Origin: Brachionus plicatilis
Lineage: Eukaryota; Rotifera; Eurotatoria; Ploima; Brachionidae
NCBI GenBank assembly: GCA_010279815.1
Contig: QEOQ01000303.1
Location: 933,567-997,566 of the forward strand
Direction of reading: 5' to 3'
DNA: 64,000 nucleotides
Shown here: positions 21,560 through 33,804 of the stretch, piece by piece
Layout of the letters: each line of letters opens with the position of its first letter
Position numbering within the stretch: the first letter of the stretch is position 1
Notes under the pieces: model-generated
What the model was told of the DNA's origin: nothing
The model's input: only the letters and a program-made list of their open reading frames with translations
Database searches by the model: none
Translations under genes and position numbers: made by a program

Positions 21560-23332
21560 ATGAACAAAAATTTCTTAGTTTTATTAATTCAATTCAACAT
21601 ATTTTTAAATGTATCTATAAATGGACAAATGTTCATTAGTGGTAGCGAGGACAAAACAATAAAAATTTTCGAAAATAATAAAATTCAGAGTTCTCTTAAT
21701 GTTGATGAGAAAATTTTGAGCGTAGGTGTATCAAAAACAGAAAATAAAATTGTTGTCGGAAGACAAAATATGGATGTTATTGTCTGGAATTTTCAAGATA
21801 ATTTAAAAGTTAGTGCTGATTCTAGCGAAACAGTTTATTCAATTTTGATTTTAAACGATACACATTTTATAGCTGGATATTCTGGGAAAATTATATTTTG
21901 GTCCATTGATTTGAGAATGAAAATGCTGGTTGAAAATGATAACTTCAATTATGTGGTCGAGTTAAAACGCCTTGAGGAAGATAAAATTTTAATTGCATCG
22001 TCGAATGGAAGAATATTTGCATACTCATTGAAAGAAAATAAAGTTTTAAGTTCATACAATTTGCGGACTGAAACAAAGTCAATAGATATTTATAGTAAGA
22101 GCTTGATTGCAGCTAAGTGCTTATTAAAAATTTGCATTCTTAATTTAAACGAAGATAACATGTTTTCAATCATAAAAGAGAAATTTTACCTTTTTTCTCC
22201 CAACATAATAAAAGTTTTTAATGAAAAATTAGTTTTATTAGGTCAAAATGCGTTAAGTTACTGGGCTCTTGATTCAAACAAAATAGAAGTTTTTACACCT
22301 TTATATTTCTCACAAAATTTTCTTAGCTTAGAAGTAATAAGTAAAGATACGTTTATTAGTGGTGATGACAAAGGTTATATAAAATTGTGGAATTCTTCTT
22401 CAATGCAGCTAATTAAGGATATTTATTACGAAAAATCAGATAAAATAACAATTTTGTCTAATATGAATAAATTGACTAACTTTGAATATCCTTCAAAACA
22501 TGGATCAAATAAACAAACAGAAACAAAAGATTCGACCACTAGATATTTTACAATCAATTCGGATGAAATAAATACCAATTATCATTATTTGGATAAAAAA
22601 TCAACTAGCAGCATCTTGGAGACAAGAACCAAAAAAAATCAAGAGTTGTCTATACAGAATGAAAAAACAACAATTACTACCATTACTACACGAATAAGTT
22701 TTTACACTGATGATATTTTTTCACCCTTCAATGAATTGTACAGATTAACGAGTGTTTCTTTAAATGAAACATTTTCTTTAATGTCTTTAGATATAAATTT
22801 TATTTTTGAAGTAACAAAATTAAATTTAGATATAAACAATTGCTTGACCAATTGCTCTGGAAATGGTAAATGTAAGCTAACTAATTCATTGAAATTTGAA
22901 TGCGAATGCTTTGCAAACTATGCTGGGCCACATTGTCAAATCAATTCATTGCCATGTTACTCAAATCCTTGTCGAAATAATGGAACCTGTATAGATGATA
23001 TTTTGAAAAAGATTTATCAATGTGATTGTTTTTCTTATGCCAATAGATCAAGTTTGTTCTATGGCCGTAATTGCGAAAATAAAATTAATTTGTGTCAGAA
23101 TGAAACATGTTCCGGAAACGGTGTTTGTCACGACTATGGATATGAAGCTAAATGTAGATGCTTTCAAAAATATTACGGAGAAAAGTGCCAAATAGAATCA
23201 AATGAAATTAAAGTCATTAAAACTGTAATAAGTACTTCAAAAATAATTGCTCTAACAGTAATAATATTGTTAGCTTTTGTCATTATTTTCAGTGATATAT
23301 CAAAATTTTTTTTTAAAAAGAAAAAAAATTGA
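21560..23332 (+). CDS. Secreted/type I membrane protein with WD40-like propeller and three EGF repeats
   Basis: Intronless, 590 aa, not recognised as a named family. Residues 1-22 are a signal peptide (NKNFLVLLIQFNIFLNVSI). Right after it comes a WD40-like region of about 290 residues with recognisable blades (SGSEDKTIKIFE near the start and SGDDKGYIKLWN near residue 270). A Ser/Thr/Asn-rich stretch follows, then three EGF-like modules at about 427-461 (NCSGNGKCKL...CECFANYAGPHC), 462-505 (NPCRNNGTCIDD) and 508-542 (CSGNGVCHDYGYEAKCRC). A hydrophobic segment at about 555-577 (IIALTVIILLAFVIIF) is followed by a Lys-rich tail, so it is a predicted single-pass surface protein. Putting the propeller outside the cell is unusual, since WD40 proteins are mostly intracellular. 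Adhesion or matrix function is only inference. Confidence 0.85.
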   Translation: MNKNFLVLLIQFNIFLNVSINGQMFISGSEDKTIKIFENNKIQSSLNVDEKILSVGVSKTENKIVVGRQNMDVIVWNFQDNLKVSADSSETVYSILILNDTHFIAGYSGKIIFWSIDLRMKMLVENDNFNYVVELKRLEEDKILIASSNGRIFAYSLKENKVLSSYNLRTETKSIDIYSKSLIAAKCLLKICILNLNEDNMFSIIKEKFYLFSPNIIKVFNEKLVLLGQNALSYWALDSNKIEVFTPLYFSQNFLSLEVISKDTFISGDDKGYIKLWNSSSMQLIKDIYYEKSDKITILSNMNKLTNFEYPSKHGSNKQTETKDSTTRYFTINSDEINTNYHYLDKKSTSSILETRTKKNQELSIQNEKTTITTITTRISFYTDDIFSPFNELYRLTSVSLNETFSLMSLDINFIFEVTKLNLDINNCLTNCSGNGKCKLTNSLKFECECFANYAGPHCQINSLPCYSNPCRNNGTCIDDILKKIYQCDCFSYANRSSLFYGRNCENKINLCQNETCSGNGVCHDYGYEAKCRCFQKYYGEKCQIESNEIKVIKTVISTSKIIALTVIILLAFVIIFSDISKFFFKKKKN

Positions 23333-23389
23333 GTCCAAAAATTTTAAATGTAGTAATTAAAAATTTATCACAAATTTTTAAAACAAATA

Positions 23390-23424
23390 TTACTAGAAAA
23401 GAAAAAGTTTTCCTTTTCTAGTAA
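23390..23424 (+). other. Stem-loop in 3' flank of the WD40/EGF gene
   Basis: Perfect 12-bp inverted repeat (TTACTAGAAAAG at 23390-23401 and CTTTTCTAGTAA at 23413-23424), extended by three more pairs after one mismatch, with a 3-nt loop. It lies 58 nt after the stop codon, so it is probably in the 3'UTR. Function unknown. Confidence 0.55.
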
Positions 23425-26313
23425 AAACTATAAAAAAGGATTATCTCTATGAACATTAATAAATTTATTTTGATTACTTAATAAAAGTTAAATTTTTTTA
23501 ATATGGCTTCAAACTGAAGAAACTTGATACCGATTTAATTTTATGTCAAAAAAGTTTAAAATTTAAAAATATGTGTATGTATTATTTTAAATTCAATTAA
23601 ACTTTTAGGACTTTTAGAGGATTATTTCATTGAAAATAACAAGTAAATGGTTAAAATAGTAGTAAGAAAAAATTAATTTAGGTATTTTTAAATCTAATTA
23701 CGGCATACAAAATGAACTTTATGCGGATCGGATCTGTATCTCAAAGGTACTAGAAAAGGAAATGAAAGCCCCCCCTATTATCATTGAGGATATCATAGGA
23801 TAAATTAATAGTATTAAATCTAAAAATTTTAAAAAAAATTGAAATTTTTAATTAAAATATTAACAAAAACATTGCTTTGAAAATCAAACTAATCAAAAGA
23901 TAATTCCATTTTTCTTAGTTTAATTATATGTTCAAACTTAACTAATTACTTTGAAAAATTCGAAATTTTTATCTTAAATTCATCAAATAATATAAAATTA
24001 AAAAAATATAGATATATAGGAACAAATTCGAATTCGAGTTCATATAACAGGAATAGGAAAATAAAGAAATTTATATATTAAAATCAAAAATTAGTTAATA
24101 AAATGAAATCAATTTATTTTTTTGATTTTATTCTGGAACCAATTCTAAATTACGGTCTATATAAAACATGGAATGTTACTTTAAAGATATTTAACTTAAA
24201 TATCTAATTAAAATTTAAATTTTGAAAACAAATCAAGATCTTTTGATAAAATGATCCAAAAATACTAATTTGCATTATTAAAGAAAATTAGAAAATATTT
24301 TATCCCATTTTAATCTTAGTAATTAAAAATAAATATTCCCACGCATTATCGTTATTCTTTTTTTCTTATATTTTTTAATCCTCAAAAAATTTTCATAAAT
24401 TTAAAAACATTAGAAATTAATAATAGTCTAAAAATGATTGTTTCTTATTCTTAATAATAAATTATTTTATTCCATGAGAAACAAATTTTCAAAATTAGAA
24501 TAAAATATTTATTTTGCTATTTATTTTAATTTCAATTTAACAGCATCAGTTTATGCTTAATTTACAAAATTGAGCTAAATTAAAAATTTTAAAATTCAAT
24601 CGATCTACGTTCTGGTAATTATCAAAATAAATTATATTTAAATTTTTTAGACGAAATAATAAAGCTAGTTGTTTTTTTAAGTTTGAAAGCTTAAAAAAAA
24701 CATTTTTGAATTAATTATAGAAAATTATTAAAAATTTCTAATCGCTTATTTTTCGAGAATTAAGATCTTCGATTTCATTAAGATATCGAATTCTTTTAAG
24801 TACAATCTTCTGCCTTATTCTGATCGATGAATCAATATAAAACTAATTAGACAAATTTTAATGAAACTTAGCAAAAATTCAGTTTCACATTCCAGATAAA
24901 ATAAATATCAACAGTTGACTAAAACAAATCATTCTTCTAAGGTTTAATTTGAACAAAAACAAGCGAATTTCCTTACAAAAAAATGCATCTAAATAAATTT
25001 ATAATGTTAAATTTATTGCTTTTTTACACAAAAATCATGAATATTTATTTTGAAAATTAGTATTTCATAGAAATGAAATGTATTTATTAAAAAATGATTC
25101 AATTAAGTATTTAACTTAAATAAATTTTTTAGTGTTCCATTGAGATATATTGATATATATATAGAATTTTTTTTTAAATCTAACAGCAATTTAGTAAATT
25201 ATTAATTTATTAAAAATTTGCAAACTGTTCAAAATGAATTAATTTTATTTTTTTTTAAGCGTATTTCTATTTTGAAAAAATCAGATATTGTCTAAATTTT
25301 CATCTATGAATGAGGCGCAAGTACTTAGTTGATAAAATGTATGGATTATTAATAGATATTTATTATTTACTTTTGAAGACCTCAACAGTCATAAGGCATT
25401 TTGCTATTTAATTATTAAGTTTTTTAATATGAAATATTCACAAAAAACTAGGATTAAATTTAACCCTCTAATTAAATCAAAATGAGCGTGATTATTTTAA
25501 CTCAATATATTTTCTAATTGTCTTAGTAAAAGCATACTTACATAACCTTCTAAAACCGTTGTAAAAAGATAAATTTAATCATTTACAAATGATTCAGAGT
25601 TGCATAATATTTTTGGCTTTTTAGGGCTTTCACTTTTTCTTGAAAGATTGTTGAATAAATTTCAATTCTTATAATAAAAAAGTAGCAGTTGTGTTTAATT
25701 TATTGTTACTAGAACTTAATATATATTCTTAGGGTTTAGTAAATTAAAATAAATTAACTAGATATCAAAATATTTGCTTAATTGTGATTTAAAGTTTTGA
25801 TCAGTAGGAAATCTAATTTGTAATAATAGAATCAAATGAATGATTTTTTCTGGCCAACTTAAATTTGCTCAAAAAATTTTGAGGTGAGCTCAAATATTTT
25901 TTCGTATTTTGAATCGATTTCAAATCTTTCTTTTACTCGAGTACACTTCTTAATATTCAAGATAGTTTGAATAATATAATTGTTTGTTGTTAAAAAAATG
26001 ATTTATCTCGTAAAGATGACATAAATTCTCAGCCATTTTTCTTCTTCAAAAGTTGTACTAAAAAGTATTAATCATTTTTATTTATTTTGATATCAATAGA
26101 CCATTTTTATTTAAGTGTTTTAAATAACGAGTTTTAAATTTAAATAGAATGAAAAAATTTATGAAACAAAATATTAAGAGACGATTAAACAATTTTAAAG
26201 CTGACTTTTAATTTATCTTTTTCTAAATCTATTTTAATTTAATTTTCTTCTTTCAAGATTTATTTTGGAAAATATTTTAAAAATGTAAAGATTAATTATT
26301 TGATTAAAGCTTA

Positions 26314-26400
26314 AAATTAAAACAAGCTTTTCTTGTTTTAATTTGAAATTCGATTTAATCAAGGTATCGGAAATTTGATTAAACTTTTTTTAATTCAAAT
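26314..26400. repeat. Cluster of inverted repeats
   Basis: A perfect 13-bp hairpin (AAATTAAAACAAG 26314-26326 and CTTGTTTTAATTT 26332-26344, 5-nt loop) is followed by a second imperfect one with arms GGAAATTTGATTAAA and TTAATTCAAATTTCC (about 26367-26403). Possibly the remains of a small foldback element. Confidence 0.45.
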
Positions 26401-27360
26401 TTCCAAGCCATATAGCTTATCATGATTATTTTTTTTATTTGAAAATATAACCATAAGTCCTAGTATCCATAAATAAATATTTAGATAAATTGTTGTATCG
26501 GACGAAGCCATTTCAGTTCCTGTGTGTATAAAGTGTCAATATTTCAATTTAAACAATTATTTCCAGCTATTTTTTTTTGAATTCGGAATCACTTTGTTTA
26601 ACCGATTGCCTAAATTATCTAAAGATAAATCTAAAATTTTAACTGGCCTCACTAGTGTTATTATTTTTTTAGACCGCTTCGATTATTTTATTTATATAAG
26701 CAAAGGTTATTGAAGTCTCGTCTACACAAAATATATCTACTAGAATATCAAAGCGTAATTCTAGACTTTTAGAGTTATTTTACTTCCAGCCACTAGCGCA
26801 TTATTTGCCTCAAAAGTATCGATGTAAATTTTGCAATTTTAAGATTTTAGATAAGATCTTAGATTAAAATTTGGGTTTTAGAAAAACTTATAAAAATAAA
26901 CAGCGTTTAAATTTTTAACTTAATTTTGAAAGCGTTTCCTTTATCAATCTTTAAGATATCTTTGTTTATTAATTAAATATTTTTTAAACATAAATTATAA
27001 AATACAGTAAATTGCATACAAAAATAATTAAAAATTCTGAATAAGATTTACGAAGCTATAGTTCTAAATGGTTTCTGATTAAAATTAGAACTTGAATTAT
27101 GAACAACAAATGTATATTTTTAGTTAAATGATTAAAATATTGTAATTTGTAATTCAATCTTACCATCCCTTTGAGCTAATGTATACCTATGCTACGGCTG
27201 ATTTAGAAGTTTATTTGCGTCATCTTCTATTCAGATTTTATGAGCTAAATAAAATTCTGAAATTTTTTCTTTGGAATATAAATTTTTATAGCTAGGCTTT
27301 ATAGTATCCCTATTATCGATAATTTTCTAAAAAAATTGTCTAAATATACACATTTTTTTA

Positions 27361-27440
27361 GAGTTTAAAGAGGTGACAAGTGAAGTTCCCCAAGGTTCAG
27401 TATTAGAACCATTATTGTTTAATATTTGTTTAAATTTCAT
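27361..27440 (+). mobile_element. Reverse transcriptase motif fragment (LINE scrap)
   Basis: One frame reads EVPQGSVLEPLLFNICLNF, which matches the LINE RT motif GVPQGSVLGPLLFxIYxND closely. Open frame is short and no neighbouring RT motifs are intact, so this is a decayed fragment. Boundaries unknown. Confidence 0.5.
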
Positions 27441-29494
27441 CTATTTTATGATTAAATTCTGAATAGAATTAAACTAAAACTTCAATTAAGGGTCAAGCAA
27501 AATTTAAAAATTTGATTTTTTGGATTAAGTTAAGCCTAAGGGAGTACTTAAATTCATTCTAAGCTATTTAGTGTTTTTTTTAATTATAAGAATAATCAAG
27601 TGAATGAATGCATTTTTAGTAGATTAAGACAATGATGAATTTGATAGTGAAGATAATGATGAGGTTTTTTTTTATTATCTGGCTCTAATTTCTTTCTATC
27701 AATTAGTTTTAGATATTTTGTTAGTCAACAAAAGTAAGATGTCACAAGTGATCAAGTCATGGTTTGGCAAAATAATTTTTTCTATTAAAAAAATGAAAAA
27801 TTTTTGATGAAGAATTTGAGTTCAGGATTTTAAGTTATCATTACTTTTTAAAATTTTTATTCTCAAAAAATATCACATCTCAATACTAAAAAAATAAGTT
27901 TATTTTTTCTGCAAAAAAATTATATTCAATGTGATAAGTTTTAAGGCCAAATTACCTTTTGAAATTTATTTTTTTTCCAAAAAACATATAGAATGAATGT
28001 CCCGATTATTTAAAAAAGTTACTTCAGGTAAAATTAATAAGTATGACTTTGTAAAAAAAATTTTAAAGAAAAATTTAATATTCATTGTTTGTGTACCAGC
28101 ACACATCGATCCAAATAATAAAAACATCAAACTGTAAACGAATTTGCACTAGGCTTGACGAAATACTCCAAATAATTTCAAGATTTCTATTAGAAAAGAT
28201 GAGCTGTTGATAAAATTTTTAGTTGAAGTAAAACTCTCTCAAATATGAAGTCTACTTGTTGATCAGAAGATAAAAAATCAAAAAATTTAATTTTATATTT
28301 TCGATTTTTTTAAAAGATGCAAAATTTTCCATCTTTAGATAACACATTAAAACTTCATCTATTTCACTGCAATAGTCTCTAGTTTATCTTGGAAAAAAAT
28401 ATCCAACTAAAAATTTTTAATCATTCATAAAAATCTTGCTAGGGAAATTGTGTATTTTAATTTTTAAATATATAACAGCATTTAATTTTTTTATTAGATT
28501 AAAAAAATTAGATTTTTAAGAAATATTTTTGTTTTATTTAGCTTTTGATCTTCATTTTTTTTTGACTATCATCAAGTATTTGTTTGTTTAATATGAAAAT
28601 ATTTACCCTAAAAAAATCTCAAGTAATTTTTCTAAAGAATTAGAATCAAAATTTGCCAATTTATAACAGTTGCCCCAACTTTGGAATTAAACAATTTTTC
28701 TCTTATTTGTATTATCTAATACTAAAAATAAAATTTCATAAAACAACCACAACAAAATTTCCACTGTTATATAATTAAGTTTAGCATTAATGTTTGATAA
28801 ATATTCGATTCAAAACAAAATTATTTAAGTGCTCTCAAGAACTCGTCTATTAATAATTGTTTTATTTAAAATAAAACTGAATTAAGTGGTTTAAAGGTAT
28901 AAATTGGAGGACATGGATTCTCTAAAAAAATTGAATAGACTAAATTCATGTTATTTTAAGATTAATAGTTTTTGAAATTTAAGCTCTCAATGTGAACCAA
29001 ATCCAAACTCAACAAGCTTTTTTCTTGCAACTGCAAACTTGCATTATACTAATGTTATTTGTTTGGGCAAAAAATGCAAATTTCAAATCAAAACCACCAA
29101 CTGAAGACTAGAATCTAGTTCATGTCGAGTCGTGTGTAACTTAGTGTTAAAATCATTCACGCTTTAAGCGCATTGACATACAATTTGCATTCGAAGGCTT
29201 CAATTTCAAATATAGACCTCATATTTCCATCCAGCTTTATTATAATAATCACTTTGTCCAACTCAATTTATGTCTTAATTAAATATTTAAGTTTTAAGTC
29301 AAGATTTGTCTAGAATATTAAATCAAGTGAAATTTTTCCTCATCAAATCGATTGAACATTAAACTTTGAATTTTAGATTAAATAAATAATTTATTTAGAA
29401 CAAAGGATCTTAAGACTCAAATAGAAACCATCGGTACGAATAATGCATTTTCAATTTTGAACCAATTCGGATCCTTAGCCTTTATTTCAATTAG

Positions 29495-30204
<710 letters not shown>

Positions 30205-30916
30205 ATCGAAATCAACGAATTCTAAATGAACAAATTTTAAAAATCCGAGTTTCTATTTTTTAAGCAAATTAAATTCATATGGTTTAAGTTTTTTTTTAAT
30301 TTATTAAATTAGCTGAATTAAGTATGCGTTATATATATTAAAAAAAAATCGAAATAAAGTTAATTGTACCATAATTAATTCAGAAACTAAACGGATTCCG
30401 TTATTCCAACTATTTAGCTAACATCATTGGTGCTATTTAAGATCAAATTTAATTTGATAAACTTTGTTAATGCAGTAGCCCTTGATTTGTATGAAAAAAA
30501 AATATATGCAAATTATTATTAATCTCAAAGTCTCCTTAGATAGACATCATTAATTTTTGAAGTTTTAGTTTATTTAAAATGTATTTTCTTCTAAATCAAG
30601 GGCTTAAAATAGTTTTTTTTGTTCTTAATAAGTTGTTTATATAAATATCATGAATATTTATCAACATTTATTCTATATATTATTTTTTTTGTAAATTAAT
30701 AAAGTTTGAGAAAATATTTTAAATATTTCTGTAATTTTTAAAAAATCTAAAATAAAATTAAGAACAGAAAATTGTATGTATAAATTTTTATTGTTTGCTG
30801 ACCATTTTTTAATTTAAATTTTTTTTCCTTTTTGATAAAAAAAGTTTATTGTTAAATGAATAAAATTAAATTGAAAAAAAAAAGTTAAAAAATCCAAAGA
30901 TTGTTAAATTAAAATT
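30205..30916. other. Convergent intergenic region
   Basis: 3' flanks of the ARF gene and of the unknown minus-strand gene. Contains the 12-bp inverted repeat pair at 30477-30604, otherwise nothing recognised. Confidence 0.5.
30477..30604. repeat. 128-bp segment bounded by 12-bp perfect inverted repeats
   Basis: AGCCCTTGATTT (30477-30488) and AAATCAAGGGCT (30593-30604) are exact reverse complements, unusual for GC content here. They could be the terminal inverted repeats of a tiny MITE. No clear target-site duplication. Confidence 0.45.
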
Positions 30917-32301
30917 TTAAAAATTGGTTTCAAAAGTTGGGCAAAAGCCGACGTTTTCTTCACCTAAACTTTTTGATGTATGAAAAATATTTTCAACTAT
31001 ACTTTTTGTCGGATTAGGCTGATTTTGACTTCCACTTCGCTTTTTTGGCATCGGACTTGTCTTTTTGACCAAAGGAATCTCCTCATTTTCCGAGTCATAA
31101 ACTTTAATTGATTCATTAGTCATCGACCACCGATAATCCGAATTGTTATTGATCCTATTAGTCATTGATATTTGACTGTCAAAACTTGTATCCTTTATTT
31201 CTTCATATTTGCTACTTGATATTACTTTTTCCTTTGGTGTCACCAGTAATTGCTTTGAGTTATTGTTATTTGTATTAGCATTGGTATCAATGGAATTCTT
31301 TCGAGAATTGAATACGTTTTTTATTTGAGATTTTAATTTAGATGACTTTGGAGCATCACCTTCACTAGAACTACTTGGCTCATCAAATTTCATCTTCTCT
31401 ATGTTGATAAAGGAGCACTGTGGCTGATGATATTTTTGTGATAAAGCTGATTTTGATTTAGCTAAATTGTTTACTTTAGTTCCTTGAGTTTGAATTATCT
31501 TAAATTTTTTGTTTAAATCACAATCTCCGTCATCGTCTAAATCCAGCTTATGTTGCAATATCTTGTCTTTAATCAACGGTTTTTTAAGAGTCAATCTAAA
31601 TTGATAAAAGATAAAATATTTAATAAAACAAAATTAATCAATTTTTTGCCTAACCTCTCTATAATACTGTTGATTAGTTTATTCATTTTTCTCAATTCTT
31701 CGTTGTCAAATTTCTTTAAAATTTGAATTATTATAAGTTTCTTTTTAAAAATAAATTAACAAAACCATTGGGTCCAGCATAGCCCACACAAATAATTTAT
31801 TGAATTCCTGTAAGGAATTTCTATCAAGGACAAAATCGTCATTCAAATTAATCAAATATTCAATAAAATCTTCAAATTTTGTGGCCAATTGTCTTCTATA
31901 GCCACATTCAAACAAAGCATTTTCTTTAAATAAATACAAATAAATTATTTTACATAAAAATTTTGAATTGGTTAAGTACCAAGATTTTTGGAAACTTCGA
32001 ATGCTTTCATGCGAATAATGAACGTTTTGGTCTCTTGAAGAAAATTATTTACTCATTAAACTTAAAGCCTGTTAAAATTACTGTTGTCTGATAAATTTTG
32101 ATAAGGAGTGGTTAATAGAGTTTCTGGCTCATTATATTCATGAGATTTTTTGTGCTTTTTCTGAATAGCATCTCTCAGTTCCTTAAATAAATTTTATGTC
32201 AAAATACTTTTTTTTATTTAAAAAATTACCTTTGGAATAGATTTACATGTGAAAAAATGGGGATCTCGAACATTTCTAAGCTTAAATCTTCTTATATTTC
32301 G
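30917..32301 (-). CDS. Unrecognised multi-exon protein, 5' end unresolved
   Basis: I do not recognise the family. Supported exons: complement(30917..31595, 31652..31713, 31766..31923, 31980..32033, 32082..32181, 32230..32301), about 374 residues plus stop, with consistent phases and 48-56 nt introns. The first listed exon begins in phase 0 without an ATG, so 5' exons are missing. The short upstream frame starting MNLPIKIIDIV (about 32440) cannot be joined in phase. The conserved-looking part is the N-terminal half (FKLRNVRDPHFFTCKSIP, ENALFECGYRRQLATKFEDF, LQEFNKLFVWAMLDPM), helical and without membrane segments. The last exon is Ser/Asn/Lys-rich and low-complexity, with SSSSEGDAPKSSK and PMPKKRSGSQNQ, probably disordered. 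It ends FCPTFETNF. It is convergent with the ARF gene. Confidence 0.65.
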
Positions 32302-33389
32302 CTGTAAAAAAATAAAGATAATGATGACAACCTTGGAATAAATTTTTAAATTCTAAATATAATCTTAAATTGGTTTTTACGAGTAGACTAAAAAATAAAA
32401 TAGTAACAATATCTATTATTTTTATGGGCAAATTCATCATTTAATCTAAACTGGAAGTTTTGAATAATTCATCGAACATTGTCAACAGTCTTGTAATTTT
32501 AAATTCTTTATTCAATTAGAATCCATCAAATTAGATAATTAAGAGTGATTTATGAAAAATTTATTTGTAAAAATTTATAATAAATTTTTCTTTTTATTCA
32601 CATAAAACTTAACAAAAATCTTAAAAAAAAATTGATTTTTTTAAGAAATAATATTAAAGTGTCATTTATTTATATTATTTTGTCAACAAAAAAGTTAATC
32701 AATAAAATTTATGAATCGTAAATTAAAAGTATTAGTTGTCATTTTAAGTAATTAGGTATCACATAATAATACAAAACTTTACTTTAATTTACTTTTAATT
32801 TTTTTTTATTATATTTTTTTTTTACATCAACCTTGCGGTGTTTACTGAATAAATTATTATTATTATTATCATTATAATAAAATTAAATGTAATAAGGTAA
32901 ATAAAAAAGTCATTTAAAAAAACTTTTTTTAATCATATATAATTTTAATAATTATTTTTAATTAATAAGATATTTTTTCATTAAAATACTTTTAGTAAAA
33001 TTGAAAGATTTCTGTTGGATTATTAATTTTGTTATTAATTTTTTTATTAAAATAATAATCAAAGATGAACCCTGGGCAGTTAGTAATGGTGATTAACTTC
33101 TTTTTCATTACTTTGATGAAAAGTTTGTTTATAATAAAAAAAAAGATTCGGATCAAGTTTATGCCCAAAAAAAATTCCAAATGGACATGATTCCTTTTGA
33201 ATCCAATTGTTGGTAGTTATAAATATCAAGCAGTAACTATTTTCATAATTTTTCCTCCTACCCACTGTGATGATGACTGCTTAGTAATTTTAATTTCAAT
33301 TTTTGACAAAGGCTGGCTCATATTTTTATTGCTTTTTATAAATTTTCTTCAATTTTTTTAAGCATTTCGCTTAAAAAATTAAAATAATA
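32302..33389. other. Upstream region of the unknown minus-strand gene
   Basis: Should hold the missing 5' exon(s) of the gene at 30917-32301, but I could not identify them with confidence. Includes a short ATT microsatellite near 32850-32875. Overlapping minus-strand open frames at 32992-33265 have no family features. Confidence 0.4.
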
Positions 33390-33472
33390 AAAAGATCCTG
33401 TCTATCTATTTAGATAAATAATTGGACCACCTGTGTGAAAGGCAGGAATCCTAACCACTAGAACATATGAGA
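33390..33472 (-). pseudogene. tRNA-Glu (TTC)-like relic or tRNA-derived SINE head
   Basis: Read on the minus strand from 33472, the sequence follows a eukaryotic tRNA-Glu: 5' TCTCATATG, then the D-arm/A-box stretch TTCTAGTGGTTAGGATT, then anticodon arm CCTGC-CTTTCAC-ACAGG with anticodon TTC and one mispair in the stem. The 3' half is degenerate. After GTGGTCC there is no GGTTCGA T-loop and no 3' strand to pair with the acceptor. It is therefore a dead tRNA gene or the head of a tRNA-derived SINE. Confidence 0.65.
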
Positions 33473-33804
33473 ACTTATTAATTAGAATTTGAAGAATATT
33501 GATAATATATAATAGATTTAGTATTAAAAAAAATCCTGTTTTATTATCGCCTTTTATTCCAAGTCAGCTTAGGTCTCTTTTTTTAGAGATAAAGTTTAAT
33601 TAAGGCCATGTAAAAGTGGTAAATAATTTATAACTAAGACATTTTAAAATTCAGTTTAAACAAAATTTTGATAAATGCAATGCAAAAAAAATTTTCCTTT
33701 ATATCTCAGGGTGTATGCTCATAATTTAAAAATAAAATTATAAGCTGCTTCGTTTTATTAAAAACTAAAAAAATAGACTTTGACTTCTAAATTTGAAACA
33801 AAAA
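33473..33804. other. Upstream region of HADH
   Basis: About 330 bp between the tRNA-like relic and the HADH start. Nothing recognised. Confidence 0.4.

Noticed and set aside
26522..26713. 63-codon open frame as a small gene
   Set aside because: Non-ATG start and only faint LINE resemblance; kept as a possible retroelement scrap in the findings.
30917..32301. Identity of the unknown gene as hyccin (FAM126)
   Set aside because: Only a short CGYxRQ resemblance; the rest does not align from memory, so no name is given.
32390..32440. Signal-peptide-like frame (MNLPIKIIDIV) as first exon of the unknown minus-strand gene
   Set aside because: Its only usable donor gives phase 1, but the next exon needs phase 0; no alternative acceptor fixes this.
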